From positions 16,564,943 to 16,628,942 of the forward strand of contig OX439132.1 of the NCBI GenBank assembly GCA_949318235.1: 64,000 bases of DNA, written 5' to 3'. Under the pieces are notes generated by a model. The model worked only from the letters and a program-made list of their open reading frames with translations, made no database searches and was not told where the DNA came from. The number at the start of each line of letters is the position of its first letter. Position 1 is the stretch's first letter. This document shows positions 1 through 14,505 of the stretch, one piece after another. This DNA comes from Ecdyonurus torrentis. Its lineage: Eukaryota; Arthropoda; Insecta; Ephemeroptera; Heptageniidae. Made by a program: the position numbers and the translations under genes.

Positions 1-45
<45 letters not shown>

Positions 46-653
46 GTAAATATATCTAATTAAAATTATATATATTTTAATTAAAATACGCTTTGATCTA
101 CACACTGATCTGCATAAAGGCTAATTCAAGATTTTCAAACATTTTTCAAACACCATCCACCTTCCCATGTGGAATATTACACGTAGAATATTATTTGAAG
201 TTTTATTTTTTAATGCATATTATGTGATTTTACTGTACGGTAAAAAAAAAAAAAAAAAAAAAGATTTTAAACTACGTCATCCCAAAGCTAAAGAAAGATA
301 AAAAAAAATAACAAATATATAAAAGAAATAAAGATAAAATATTTTTTTCTCTTTTCGCAAAGTGTATGCTGATATAATAGTATGATTACAACTTTATTTT
401 TTTATTTCCTTTTTTGTCATTTATTTTATTTTAATTTACTCAAGGAAATTTCTTGTCACTTTTGTTAAGTTAATCTCTATTAAGATTAAATTAAAATAAT
501 TTTGATTAAATTTTCATTCAAATTTTTATTATTATTGACGAATATTTCTTTATGATGGGAATGAGGAAAAAAAAGTTGAAAGTAAATTGAATCTTAAATT
601 ATAATTGCTTTCGTATCTGTTAACGTAACTGTACACAATAAAACATTTTCTTT

Positions 654-748
<95 letters not shown>

Positions 749-2260
749 GAAAAATAATTTTTACTTAATACTTTTGTAAATGATTTATTATTTTCATAAT
801 GTGAACTTTAAACTATAACCGTTTAAAAAATTGCATTCTTTAGCAGCCTGTGATTTTTATGAAATATATTTTTTAGCAATTGGAAGTCAGTTTTTTTCTT
901 ACTAGACTAATTGCTAAGTCAATTCTAAATTAATTTAGCACACGATTTAGCAGGATAACATTATGGTTGATGTTGATACTATTCAGTCCAAGTTCCGTGC
1001 CTGTTATGAAAACAATTTAAGGCTGCTTTAAGACTATATCTATATATTTTGCAATTTTAATTTGTTGTTAGTTTCTATTTCAGCATGACAAGAATTTTTT
1101 TTAAGCACTAACTGTAAGTTTATTTTAAAGGGAAGGAATTTTATTTTACATATCAAAAAAAAAAAAAAAAAAAAAAAAAAACTTAAACCAGAAATGCAAT
1201 AAAAGATATATTTGAAAAAAACGTTGCGATTGGAAATTTATTGATAAATCCTTTTTGTATGATTTTTATTTTAAAGTAACACAAGTTATATATATGCCAA
1301 GGTCTCGATCGTTTCATTCAAAATAATCATAATATTGAGAATCTCAATGCAAAAGAAATATGATTAACTTTTATTGTTGTGAAGTAAGCCTTAACTGTAG
1401 TGTGTAGTATATTTTTTTATGTATTTCTTAGAATATGAAATGACAAGATATAAAAATTTATTACCTTGGGGAGAAAAAAAAAAAACGAAAAATTGTGGAA
1501 AAAATTGAGAAAAAGTATTTTCTTTTGGTTAGCATAATACCTTATTCAATTTACTCTCTGCTTTTTTAAAACGTGTTTTTTGAAAGAGAATGTAACTAAG
1601 CACTCGATTCAAAATATTGACTGATCTAAAAATATGTCCTCTTCACAAAATTAACTTCAATTGATTTTTGTTATAACTTTTTGGAAGTAGTAATTTTGAG
1701 TAAAAATGACGTCTTTTGATGGAAACTGAATAAAAAAAAACTTGCATAGATAATAAAAATAGAATTCAATAGATATTTTTAGGCTGAAAGAATAAAATGA
1801 ATTTTCATTTAACTATCTTTCAAAATGTATTTATATTATAGTGTTGTAATATAGTAGCTTTACGGATAAATCATATAACTTTCATTCATATCTTTTACTT
1901 TCCTAGTATATTAGTTAAGATGTATTAGCCTCCGTAACTTAATTTATGGAGAGAAAAGTTGTCTAGTAAAATTTTAGTGTTATTTTTCAAATATAATTTA
2001 CAATGTTATTTATATTGGATTATGGAAATTAATTATTATAAATATAAATAAGTTATATTTATGGTTTAATACGAGTAATGATTGTGCATTTTCGTATTAG
2101 AGTATAGTATTTACAAATTATATTTATACGCTCATAAATACATAAGTTCTGGTGATCGTTCCCAACACCTTGATTTGAAAATGAAAATCCTTTATAGACA
2201 TTATCCAACCTGTCATATGTAAATACATGTAATGAATACGATGGGGATGTTGTGTTTTAG
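1..2260. other. AT-rich non-coding stretch upstream of the first visible GPCR exon
   Basis: No supportable coding sequence is seen. It starts inside a (TA)n tract and holds poly-A runs near 241-262 and 1156-1181 and a (TC)n tract. Because the exon at 2261 begins inside a GPCR reading frame, at least part of this stretch is most likely intron of that gene, but no splice donor can be assigned. Confidence 0.6.
656..743. repeat. (TC)n microsatellite
   Basis: About 88 bp of uninterrupted TC dinucleotides. The Arg-Glu open frame on the minus strand is only a reading of this repeat. Confidence 0.98.
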
Positions 2261-2946
2261 ATCCAGATGCCAGTTGGAGATCGAGTAAAGGCTTACTGGT
2301 GTGTACGTAATTGGGATGATTTGGTTCTGTGGCGAACGTACGAAGTGTACATGTTGATGCTTCTTCTCGTGATACCTGCCGCAGTTATGGGAGCTACTTA
2401 CTCTGCCATCGGCTGCGAAGTTTGGCGTGTTATGCAACGTCGACATGATCTCACCTCGGGACACGGGTATGTCATTCTCTTTAACATCAATATCAATACA
2501 TAATACAGTATTATACATATTTTAAGTAACAAGTTGAGTACTCTAGAGAACTCTAATAAAAAGTACTGTACCTTTTGTATATGATAAAATTTTATCTTAA
2601 ATTGTATTAACTATAAAAATATAAATATTATCAAAATTATAAAATCAACAGTTTCTAGTTCATGTTGTAATTTTAACTCAAATGTTAAGAAGAATTTTTT
2701 TTATTGTGCGTCATGCTACCGCAAAAAAAAATAACAATAATAATAAATATAATATAGGTTTTATTCTTAGCTTCTTAGCTCATTTTTATATATTTTATGT
2801 AAAAGTTAAATAAGAACCTTTATAGCTGCTTTTTCTGCCATGTTTTCATTATACATTGTATAATATATATATATATATCTATATCTATATCTATATCTAA
2901 ATCTATATATATATATATCTATATGTATATATATATATATATATAT

Positions 2947-2999
<53 letters not shown>

Positions 3000-5900
3000 C
3001 AAGTTCAATACAAGATCAAAGTTCAATACAATAGGATATGTAATGATATTTGTGAAGATTAATTTTTATTGTATATAGAAATATGTTTTCAAAATGTATA
3101 CGCAAATAAATATAATGAAAGATGCAAATAACTCAAATATCGTATTCAAAAAAAAAAATAATAATAAAAGCAACTACTTTAAAGGAACAGAAATAGCAAT
3201 CAGATAATGATGCGACATGTCGCTCGAAATATCTTCAGTGTAGAAGAATGAGAATTTGTTTAAAATATATTTTTAGCATTAACCAAAGGTTATTTTTCTC
3301 ATCTTCATATATTTTTATGTTATTCAATACATTGATGTAAATTATTTTATTTATATATACGTTTGAGCTTCGCTTGTTGGTATATTTTTATTTTTTTGCT
3401 TACTATAATAACTAAAAAATAATAAAAGGTGATATTTAATATTGTTTTTGTTTTGGTATGTTATTCTATTTCAAGTGACATTATGTATGTTCAAAAACTG
3501 AAAACTGTTTTCACTAATATAATGTAAAATTCTAGAAAAGGGAAAGACAAACAATATATCATGCAAAGCATTTTTGTGTGTGCTGTAAAGGAGATTTATA
3601 ATGAATACAATAATAATAATTAAAAAAAGAAGAAGAAAATGACATTAGAGATGAAATTATTAAACGATTAAAATTGTTAATATAATATCACAAGTTTTAA
3701 TAAAAAGAAAATTCCTCTTCCTTTTTTCATATATTATGCAAATATGCACATAAACAAAGCGAATGACTTGTGTTTTCAAGATAAGCAAGATTAATTAATT
3801 TATTATGGAAGTCACATTAATTGTTATTATACGTTTTAAAGAAATTTTATGTTGTATAATTTTTATTACAAATAAAGATTTTTCCAGCTCCTGCGTAAAA
3901 AACAAAGTTATACAATGCAGTATAAGAAGGTTTATCTGTTTTATAATTATTTAGACATCAAATTAGTTCTATAGTGCGATTTTTGTAGCCATCATATGAG
4001 GTTATTATTATTACTACTGCTGATTGATATAAAATAATTTGCTATTTCGTAATAGAAAAGATCTTATGTGCAGATGGTAAACTTAAAATATTATTATCAA
4101 AATGATGTTAAGATTTAAAGTTTATACGATATTACGTTTAATATACTCTAAAGTTTAGAAGCAAAAGCATATTTTATTGTTATATTTTATCTGGTCGATC
4201 AATGGCTTTTCTCATCTGAATACTTGACACTTAGTTAAAGACGCACAATCTGGTTTGTGCAGACTCCAGGCTCTTGAACCTAACAGAAACTACTCAGTCC
4301 GTCGTCACCCCCAATCTACCGCAGTACGAACATCGGTACGCAAAGTTGGCTGTGCTGAGGATGACAGTCACACTGTCAGACAAGTAAGATACATTTAATA
4401 TTTATGCAGATATATTCATAAATATACATTGAGCATTATATAAATTTGTTTCAAATATTCAATTAAACTAACTTTCATCTTATATATTATAACTATATAC
4501 TATTCTTAATGTTATCCTCATTAAAAAGTTGTATCTCGAATAAAAATGTTACTTCAAAGTTTTAATTTTCTCATTTTTGTTTTATTGTTTTCAGGTGATA
4601 AAAATGCTTGTGGCAGTGGTGGCTCTCTTTGTAATATGTTGGGCTCCAGTGTTGATTGATAACGTTCTTACCTCTTTCGGCGTTCTTCCATTTCTACGTA
4701 CCGCGGGGCTCAAACACATGGCAACAGCCTTCCATCTCATGGCATACTTCAACAGGTATAACATAACGCATACTATACGTGTCTATACCATAGTACTGTG
4801 GTCTATACACTAGAACAATGAAATTTAAATCTAATTTTTAACTATACAACCATTATTGCATAAAATTCATTGCAGTAGAACACTTAATTACTTTTAGTCT
4901 TTTACATATATTATTAATTTGATATTAAAATAAAATTATTAAATAAATCATTTTTAAGGTTCAATTAGATAAGTAATTGTGGCTTTAATGTAAATAAACA
5001 CCTTGAATAATAAAATATTACGTATTATAATCGGTTGCGTTCGATTGCACTACATACTGCATTATTGTTGTATTATTGAATTTTTTTACGCTTGGATTAT
5101 ATCCTGTCAGATAGGCAACCAGTCGGACCATACTAAAATTGTAAAATAAAAATTTCAATAAAAATTCTTCAGATTAAATTGATTAAAGAATTTTATGTTT
5201 GACATTTAAACATGTTGAACAATATATCAAGCTTTTTTAAAATAAAATTAAATACCAGTCTCTAATTAAAGCTTTTGTATCTCAAAAATTGTAGAATTGA
5301 CATAGAGTATAATTATATTAGCAATGGAATTTATTTTATGTAAAATTAATTCTGAAAAATTGAAGAAAATAATTGTTATATTTTCATTTTATATTTAATC
5401 AATATATACTTCTAAAATTAACAAATTTGTATTAAAAAACGATAATTGAAATTTTAAAGTTATAAACGCAAGCTTTGATAAAACGTCATATATCATACCT
5501 TAATTTTACTAGCAAAAATATTTTAATTGCGTTTTCAGTACAATCAAAAAGCTTGATTATTGTTTCTAAATTTTTTCTTTTTTATTGATAATTCATTTTT
5601 GAATTATTATTGAAAGTTGGATATAGAGGGAGAAGAAAAAAGCACCTCTTACGAACACTGTAGTAGTAATTTCGGAAAAACTCGGGGTGTAAAGCTAGTG
5701 ATATTTTTTCAAAGGCAAATTAAATATTTACATTGAGTAGAGCTAAATGCTCTAAAATTTTTATTTAAGTTAACCACTGACTGAAAATGTACTTTAAAAC
5801 AATTATACTAAGTTATCACATTATACATGCCTTAATTGAATGGAACTCTCAAATTAAATGCTTTTTTTTCTGTCTCATCCTCAGCTGTATCAACCCATTG

Positions 5901-6061
5901 GTCTACGGTTTTATGTCTCGTAATTTTCGTGAAAGTTTCCACAAAGCTTTGTGTCGTTGTTGCCGACGAGCTCCACCACGTCAAACCGGCAGCAGCTTTA
6001 CATGTAAACGTGGAGTATCCATGCACTCGCGCACAACCTCCGTGCGCTATGCAGATACAAG
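2261..6061 (+). CDS. Class A (rhodopsin family) neuropeptide-type GPCR, C-terminal half, partial
   Basis: Four exons join in phase: 2261-2466, 4263-4383, 4595-4755 and 5885-6061, all with AG/GT borders. The product would be a plasma-membrane receptor coupling to a G protein. The first exon gives the end of extracellular loop 2 (YWCVRNW, the Cys probably forming the conserved disulfide) and TM5. The second encodes a basic, Ser/Arg-rich intracellular loop 3. The third gives TM6 with the CWAP motif and the start of TM7. The last gives TM7 as NSCINPLVYGF, the NPxxY motif with Leu-Val, followed by helix 8 and a Cys-rich, probably palmitoylated tail. TM1-4 lie upstream of the window. The pattern fits peptide receptors of the CCK/orexin/QRFP/trissin-like group, but the ligand cannot be read from this half. 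The last exon ends at a donor (AAG|GTAAAA), so a further exon is expected. Confidence 0.9.
2862..2996. repeat. (TA)n with TATATC variants
   Basis: Imperfect TA dinucleotide tract with interspersed ATCT units inside a GPCR intron. Confidence 0.95.
4595..4755 (+). CDS. GPCR exon carrying TM6 and the start of TM7
   Basis: Acceptor ttttcag and donor AACAG|gtata flank 161 bp. The frame reads VIKMLVAVVALFVICWAP, a TM6 with the Cys-Trp-x-Pro toggle motif, then extracellular loop 3 and the first part of TM7 ending FHLMAYFN. The Ser completing the split codon before CINPLVY comes from the next exon at 5885. The exon starts in phase 0 and ends in phase 2, consistent with both neighbours. Confidence 0.92.
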
Positions 6062-6509
6062 GTAAAAGCTTACTGTACCATTGTGTAATACGATAATATT
6101 ACTTTGCCTGAGGCCCTTTAAATAATATTTCAGTATTATCAAGTATCACAAACTACACATTTTGGGGGAAAATAAACATTATGCTATATGTTAGTAACAA
6201 TATAAACATAAAAATACGGTTCATTTTGTAGATTTTATCATTCGATATTAATTTTTGTTAAATCATTTGATTTTGAATGTCAAGCTTATCAATATACACT
6301 TCAGGCCATATATTAACAAAAAATTTATTATGAACTGCGATTAAAGTCAATTTTATATATATACTGTATTTTATTTCAATCTTTTACAACATAACACTCC
6401 AAGAAAAAACGAAAATGGCAGAAAATCAAGTTATAAAAATATTAATTTAATCGTCTTATATCATTATATCGATTATATCATTGTTTTTATTTCTGAAGCG
6501 AAAAACTGC

Positions 6510-6669
<160 letters not shown>

Positions 6670-7840
6670 TCATTTTAACGAAGATGAAAGCGCTAAACTT
6701 GTTTCGATTTTCTTGATTATTGCCGGAGGAAAATAATTGAGAAACCAAATTAACGATTGTTTTCTGTAAAAAATTGAGAGATGTTAAAATTTAGTGATGA
6801 TAACAAATAAAACTCACAATCAGTGGGGCTTCAAGAAATTGCTGAAATCTTTGAAAACAATAAGGATAAACTCTACTGAATGTGTTTATATGGAGCCTTT
6901 TCTTAATAAATCACAAAATATTTTTGACTTAATTAGCTAATTGAACTTGATGATGTTTATAATAGTAATTAAACTATATACAGTATACATGGTTCCTATT
7001 AAAATTTCAATATCAGTGTTTTCACCCATTACCATGCTATGTACTCAAATTCTCGATAAATCCCACATGTCTTCATAAAATCATTATTTTAAAGGGTAAG
7101 CTATGTAAAACTACAATGAAAACAAGACTACATCTATTAAGTAAAATACCTCTTCATGTAGATTTTAAAAGCGATTAAAATTTCCTTTAAAAAATTATGA
7201 GAGTATTATGAAATAACTGTAGCAAGTTGAACATCTTTTATCTTTGTATTAGAAAACAACATGAAGCAAACGTCAAAAGGATATAAGCCATAGACTTAAA
7301 GTCTATGATATAAGCTTCAAAAAAATGTGTGAGTTTTTATAATTTTTTAACAAAGTCATATTGAAAAAGTTTTTGAAAACAGTAATATACAATAAGTGCA
7401 GCATGATGAATTTATTCGTGCTATGTTAGTGTATAAATATTTTTCTCAAATAACAAGAAAATACAATAATGCTTTCGTAATAATTATTTACGCGTAATAT
7501 TAATTAACATGTGAGGCTGGAAAGCTAGACCTATTCCGAATCTTTGTACATTAGAAACTCAAGTTTCGTTACATTTTACTTTTACTGTATCAATAATAAC
7601 TCTATCAATATAACAAAATACTTATAAAATAAAATAGAAAATTCATGAGCCTTTCTCTTAAAAATAGCAAAAGTTAAACTAAACAAGTTAGACGTAAACT
7701 AAGGTATCCTGAGGGCTCGAGACACTTTGATAGCAAAGATCGGATGTACGAATGAACATGAAAATTCATGAACTATTAGTTTCCTTTTCTTTACTTTATT
7801 TACTTAGGAACTTTATTCCTTGGAGTGATACTGAGCCGAT

Positions 7841-7843
<3 letters not shown>

Positions 7844-7914
<71 letters not shown>
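7844..7914. repeat. (CT)n microsatellite
   Basis: Roughly 71 bp of pure CT dinucleotides. Confidence 0.97.
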
Positions 7915-7919
<5 letters not shown>

Positions 7920-9213
7920 CTCACTGATATCTGAGGGTACATACTGCATAAAAAAATACCCACTCTAAATTTTACTAATTCTCTCTTTTGATTAGAAGCA
8001 TATATTTAATTTTCTTCCCTTTACTATACATAATTGTTTTAAGACTAACCATTCTTAACCATGCATAACATACTCAAAAAGTTTAAATGATACTTGCACC
8101 GTATTAAAAATTAATGATGATGTGCAATAATATTTAAGTTACAAAAGTTTGTTTGAGTCTTTCATAATATCATGTTTAATTCAAATCTATAGATTTTTGT
8201 AGAATATAATAAATAAGGGGGGGGGGGTAGATATTTTTAAAAATCTATAATTCATAATAACAATGTACATAAATATTTTTATTACGAGAGTTATATGACC
8301 ATTATGACCAAATATAACATTATTAACCATGCAAGTAATGCGAGTGCTTTTTAATATAATATTATTTGTTATAAAATATTATTACTAATTCAGAGTTCTC
8401 TAACTCATAGCGTTAATTATAATTTCAGTGGTTATAAATGGTTTTGATTTCGTAAAATAATATTTTAATTGCGTAATGAAATACAATTAAATATGTTGTA
8501 TATATATTACACAATTTGACTGTGGGCAGGAAAACCACGATTTTTTTTTATTTGTTCTAGCATTCAAAATCAAAATTGAGTTTTTTTTTGTAAATCCTAT
8601 AGTTATAAATCCAACACTATAATAATATACATATTGTAATTGTGTAAGTATAATATTGGTAAGTAACTTTAATAACAATATGTTTATTTATTATTAATTT
8701 TTAAAAAAGTAGTGTATTATTTAATACACTTTTTGTATAAATATATACAAATATAAGTATATTTGGAAAATCAATTTGTATACATATATATATATATATA
8801 TATATTTTTTTTTTGAACTTTTATTTTAACAAATAAATTAGGATTGAGACAATCTTTCTCGAGGCTTGCTTTAAGATTGAAAATTAATTTTATTAAACGT
8901 ATGTTGCTCTGAAAACATAAAGGATCATGGGTGGTATTTTAATTTATGAGCCAGTACTGGGGTCAGGCTTTGGTAGTCGATACACTAAGGGCTGGTTCAC
9001 GCTTTAAGTCATATAAATATGGCCTTAGCGTTGTGTGAAACCTTACTTAGGAAATTGGCCCAGAATAATAGCCTAGCTAGAGCGCATCCCAACAAGCATT
9101 TGGTTACTAGTTAAAATACCTCCTTTATAGAATAGTTTAATATCTTGAAAGAATATTAAATTTACCATTTTCATTCACGATTCATAAAAATGTGAAATTC
9201 AAAATAATCAAAC

Positions 9214-9329
9214 ACAGTACAGTACGCACTGTACAGTACGCACTGTACAGTACGCACTGTACAGTACGCACTGTACAGTACGCACTGTACAGTACGCACT
9301 GTACAGTACGCACTGTACAGTACGCACTG
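9214..9329. repeat. 14-bp minisatellite, 8 units, near-palindromic unit
   Basis: Unit CAGTACGCACTGTA is repeated eight times, essentially without variation. Each unit contains CAGTACGCACTG, an almost perfect palindrome, and the junctions form CTGTACAG, a perfect palindrome. The array can fold into many small hairpins. The 72-aa open frame across it is a by-product. Confidence 0.95.
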
Positions 9330-9459
9330 GTTATATCAGCTAGATTATTTTTATATTTTTATGATTATAACATAAAAAAATCAAAATTCAAAATCACTGT
9401 GTTGCTATGACTATACACACTAACAAATAATCTTTCGCAAAAATTGCTTGTAGCAAAAA

Positions 9460-9492
<33 letters not shown>

Positions 9493-11943
9493 CTTACGGA
9501 ACATACTATCTTGTGAATGGAAAAACCTTTAGACCAAACTGAATCAAGATTTACGCTCTTCCTAGCTAGATATATAAAATATTTTCTTTTGTATTGATTT
9601 TCAATAAAATGGTTTAAAATAACGCTTTCTTCTTGAAATGCTTTACTATTACGATAAACCAATAAACTGTTGCTTTTCACCTTTTTTTTTTTTTTTTTTT
9701 ACATATAACTAAATATAATATGAACTTTTCTTAAAAAGTAAAACTATACTTACAATTTTTATTATTGAATTATCATTAGTGTATTTAGTGTATATATTTA
9801 TATAATTCATACACACAATAACTCAACACTGTATTGCGTTTTTGCATTACGGTATTATACAATAGATTTTATCGTTTCAATGCGACGATTCTCCATAATA
9901 ACCTAAACTAGTCATATAATATGCAGAAATTAAACCATACTTTCTTCGTCTAAATAATGCAAACACGCCTTTCACATTATAATTATTAAGAGTATATTCA
10001 CTTCATATTTATTGTGTTATAGTCATAATAAAGGGAAAAAATAGAGCTGTCCGTCATGCGTCTAACTTTTTAAATTTTAAATTAATTATTAAACATTGAC
10101 AGTTTAGTATTTTTAATTAATTTATATACAAAATATTGATATGTTTGTTTTATTTAACTAAATATAATAGAATAATATAATATTTATAGATATGTTTCAA
10201 ACTACTTTATTATTTATCAAAATATATTGAAACAAAAATTTAATTTACTGTTGATTTTTCGTTTTGATAGACTTTAGAAAATTGATACTATAATATATAT
10301 TTTTAGTTTGTAAGTTTCCATGGATATAATTAAAAGCACTAATAGTTTGTTAAACTCTCTGTGCATACTTTAATTTTACATAATAGTTAATAAGTAATAA
10401 CAATATTAGCCAATAACTTACTTTAGAGTGTGTTGACTCTTCATAAAATTGATGTTTAATTAACAGTCCAGTTTGCATGAGAGAGCATCATGAGCTAAAA
10501 AAATTGCTTACTTTGGTTCATTATATATGCATAGTCACAAAATATCATGTCGAAAATTAATATATAACGAGAAAGTAATATGAAAAAGAAATTTTAAAAT
10601 AGAAAACAATATTTTTTATAAATAAAAATAGCCCTCACTCTCAAGTATTTAATTTAATGAAAACGATTCAGCTCGACATCGTGGAGAGAAGTAAAAAATA
10701 ATAATAAAGTGTACCTTCTTAAAGAACAAAGAAAGGCAAAAAAGGCAAATTTAAATAAAGTCTCACCCTTTTCCTTGTTTTACCACCATATTAAAAAAAA
10801 AATTATAATTATATTAATCTTGTTTACATAAATATATATTGCGTATAGTTTATGGGGCCTTTATTATTCAGTAAAATAGTGATAAGTTTTTTTCCTACAT
10901 TATATTGCCCGTATTAAAATTAGTAAATTAAATAATGTTATATATTAAACATACAGTGCTTTAAGTATAGTCATCTTGGTTGTTCATTTTGCGCTGCAGC
11001 TATATATGCATGCAAATTTAGTCATTTTTGTTGTAGAACTTTAAATAATGTAAAATTATCAAAATCATTGTACGAGGCCAGTGTACATAATCAGTTATAA
11101 CATAAAAATATTTATTTATATATATAACACAGTAAACACACAGTCACACAGTCATTTATGTTATGTAGCATTATTGAAAACAACATTTTTGTAAATGTTA
11201 AATATATATATATATATATTTGTAATTTAGTTGTTATGAAATAAAAGTAATTTAGAAAAATATATGAATTTTAATACTAAACTGTCAGTTACACGCTGGG
11301 ATTTTTTTTTTTTTATTTATTTCTCCTTAAAATTTTTTGATTGCTTAAAATATGTTGTACTTTAATGTATAAGAAATTTATGTATACGATATAATAATTC
11401 ATATTTTTGGATATTTGAACCCCCTTCTCCCTTTTTTTTATTCAGTGTTGTGTTTATTCGTGCATGTATATACATAGATATTCTATAATCACGTAATACA
11501 TAATAATATGGTCACGTAATGTTACGATAAACCCAATCTTAATGTAATGCTTTGGGATCTTGCACACTTGCCTAAACAACGTACAGTACGTATGTAATCT
11601 ACTTGAATTATTTATATGTACATTTATAAATATAAAATATTATTATTATTACGGATTATTTATTTATTTTCATTTATTTATTCCATCATTATACATTGTA
11701 ACATAAAAAGATTACAACAAAATGAAATAATTTTAATGACGGAGGGTGCATTATAAGGCATTACTAGAACACTGTAACACATATGAGAGTGGTATGCTAC
11801 AATTACACATTGCGATTCTTATATACCACAAATAATTTTTAATGACACTAATAATGTATAATGTAGACTACATAATATTCGGAACATATGTATTTAAGAG
11901 CTCTGTAAATCTAATTTTTTTATTTTTATAATTATCTGTGCAG

Positions 11944-12107
11944 TTTCTGCCGCAGCGCCTCGATGCACAGGCCACAGTGACGCGACGCAGTAAGGACCGA
12001 ACTCGGCGTTGGAACTCGCGGCTTGTACAGTATTGAGTCTTTGGTCCATCCTTGCCGTGAAACCGTCGTGTAAGGTCATCAGCTGCAACATAACTTGATC
12101 CTGACAG
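11944..12107. other. Exon-like island of uncertain strand
   Basis: A GC-rich block in AT-rich surroundings, bounded on the + strand by a strong pyrimidine tract with acceptor (ctgtgcag) and a consensus donor (GACAG|gtaatt). In phase with the GPCR exon ending at 6061 it would add about 12 residues ending HRPQ-stop. In another + frame it gives 30 residues ending RLVQY-stop. On the minus strand, an exon starting at 12100 after a tgtcag acceptor reads a helical, Gln/Met-rich sequence (LQLMTLHDGFTARMDQRLN) and stops near 11894. Composition and splice signals suggest a real exon; which gene and which strand cannot be settled. Confidence 0.35.
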
Positions 12108-13706
12108 GTAATTTTACCTTCTCCATCTTTTAATCAAAAGTGTGATATCAAATTCTGAGATATTGCAATGCCATTCGATACTTGCCTGTTTACGCAACAG
12201 CCGTGTAATGTTATATTGAATATCACGATCACAAATCAAACTGAATTGTATATTATATTAAAGTTCTACAAAACTTAAGAGACAACGAGTATACGTCAAT
12301 TTTGTTTAAATTATTAATTTATATATCAGATAAATCTTTTACATATACGAGCCACGCGTAAATAAGAAAATTATCTGCGAAAATTTGAAATTATTGATGC
12401 TCTATCATACCTTTTTTCAAAACTTCAAAAACTTCACCTTTATTCTAGTTTGTTTTCTATTTTCTATTGTGCTAAAGCCCTTTAACATAATTAATGACAT
12501 GGTGTTGCTTTAAAATTTCAATACACCTCTCTTCCCTATATATATACTAATACTAATTGTTTTAAAGTGGCGATAACAGAGTTTATAACAAAGGAAAATA
12601 TATAGTCACACAAAAGGAATAAAAATTTTCTATCCCTTAAATTGACATTATAAAGTTATACGCTTTTATCTATCAGTATATAATATGTATTCAGTTTTAA
12701 CGAATTGAGGCAGCTTTTATACAATTTAGGAAAACAAACCATGGGCATGGCATGGGATATAAATTTACATTTAAACTACAAATGCGAATCAAATAAAGCA
12801 CAGTTACAAATCCCTAAAAAATTCATGGTATGTTTTGTTTTGTTTTTTATTATTATTTAAACATGTTTTTTATTGTTTTGTATATAAAGTTAAAAAACAA
12901 ACATGGTTTTATCTTTTCCAAATAAAATAATATAAATACCTTACCCGATACTTATTAATATTATATTATGATTGCATCCATCATTAACAATGATCTTCAT
13001 TTCATTGGTAAACTCATTACTATAAGCAACAAGTTGGGCATTATAATAAAACAACTTTATCATGATATGTCTTTTTTAATGTCTATAATATACAACTTGA
13101 ATTTTAACTTTTTGAATGAACTTTTTACAATAATTATAACTATATTTAATTTTAATTCTACTTATATTTTTACATTCTTAAAATTAAAGTAAATGTATTT
13201 TGATCTGCCTTTACGTGATTTTATAACTCTATAGATGAAATTGAAGACTTCCAAAATTTTCGAAACATATTAAGTTCTACGCTCGTGTTGAATACATCAC
13301 GTATAACGACGTTAACGACTGGAAAACGTTAAAAACTTGAAAACAGAATATTCATTTTTCTAACCCCAACTTTATAACATATTTTCTAAAGCAGGAAAAT
13401 TTTTGTGGAAGAAAAGGAAAAATTTTAATTAAAAACAGAAATATATAATGTTTTGAAAGTATGTTAAGATTTTCCCCCTTGACTTTCTGTAAAATGGTTT
13501 TATTTGACCAACGTGGCATCAAACATCAAAAGATTTTGATTAATTTTGCAATCCTAATATGTAATAGCGGTCAGCTTTTCATTAAATATATATCTCATTT
13601 TTCAAGTGTTTTATTTTATCTTAACTTTTGTTGTACTGCAGTTAATGTTGTGATGAAAAATTAATTTGACCGGCGTATACTACATATTATATAGATTTTA
13701 AACTTC

Positions 13707-13738
<32 letters not shown>

Positions 13739-14223
13739 CAAAAGTATTCCCCCCCTCCCCCTGGCCATTTTTTAAATGTACAATTAAAAGTATATGACTA
13801 TATTTTAAATAATTTTAGAAAAGTTACTTGAAGACAATATTGATAAAAAAACAACTGACATAGTATAGTCAAATATAGTCTTTATAGTTTAAAATGCTAA
13901 GAAATGCACAAAAAGATTAATCAACCTATGTTAAAACCTTAAATGTTAGTAGTGATTCATAAAGAGCGCGGTGAACGATAATTGTAATTCAAACCAAATT
14001 AAGATCAGTATAATAAAAAATTATAATAACTTTTACTTATATTCAGTAATTCAGTATATAGAGTATTATTTGAAATAATTTCCAATTTAATTTAAATGGC
14101 TTGTCATATTCATAAATGTATAATTTATTTTAATTATAATTCTAAGTATTGAGTATTAATAAAAATCAATGCATCAAAACACTTTTTTCCCCGCTACACA
14201 CACAAAACTCTAGCATAAATATT

Positions 14224-14505
14224 AATAATACATCCGGCCCGGCATCGAGTCGAACGGCTGCGTTCCGTTTCAGTCTCCGGGGTCTCGTCCATCTCCGTCC
14301 ATTAGAGGATGTATAGGTGTAAGTTTTGGGTATGTCCTTACCCTAGCTTGCTTTTACGGACGTGGAGCAGCCCAGGCATTGATTTAGAAGACCCACCAGT
14401 ACTCCACTTTTAATTGAGTGCCTCGCGGTTATTGTGGACATCCGCTTTATGGAGCTCGCCTTGGGTGGTGGCAGGGTGCTATCCACACCAACGCTTAGAA
14501 AAACA
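14224..14505. repeat. GC-rich interspersed repeat, probably a SINE fragment
   Basis: A sharply bounded GC-rich block in AT-rich DNA, starting CATCCGGCCCGGCATCGAG and ending in an A-rich AAAACAAAACAAATGATAA tail. There is no open frame. The boundaries and A-rich end suggest a retroposed short element, but no clear tRNA head is visible. Confidence 0.45.

Noticed and set aside
550..747. Arg-Glu repeat protein on the minus strand
   Set aside because: Translation of the (TC)n tract; similar frames at 7752, 22584 and 55404 are also dinucleotide repeats.
5832..6096. Alternative frames overlapping the last GPCR exon
   Set aside because: They are shadows of the NPLVY-encoding frame; only the frame in phase with the upstream exon gives TM7.
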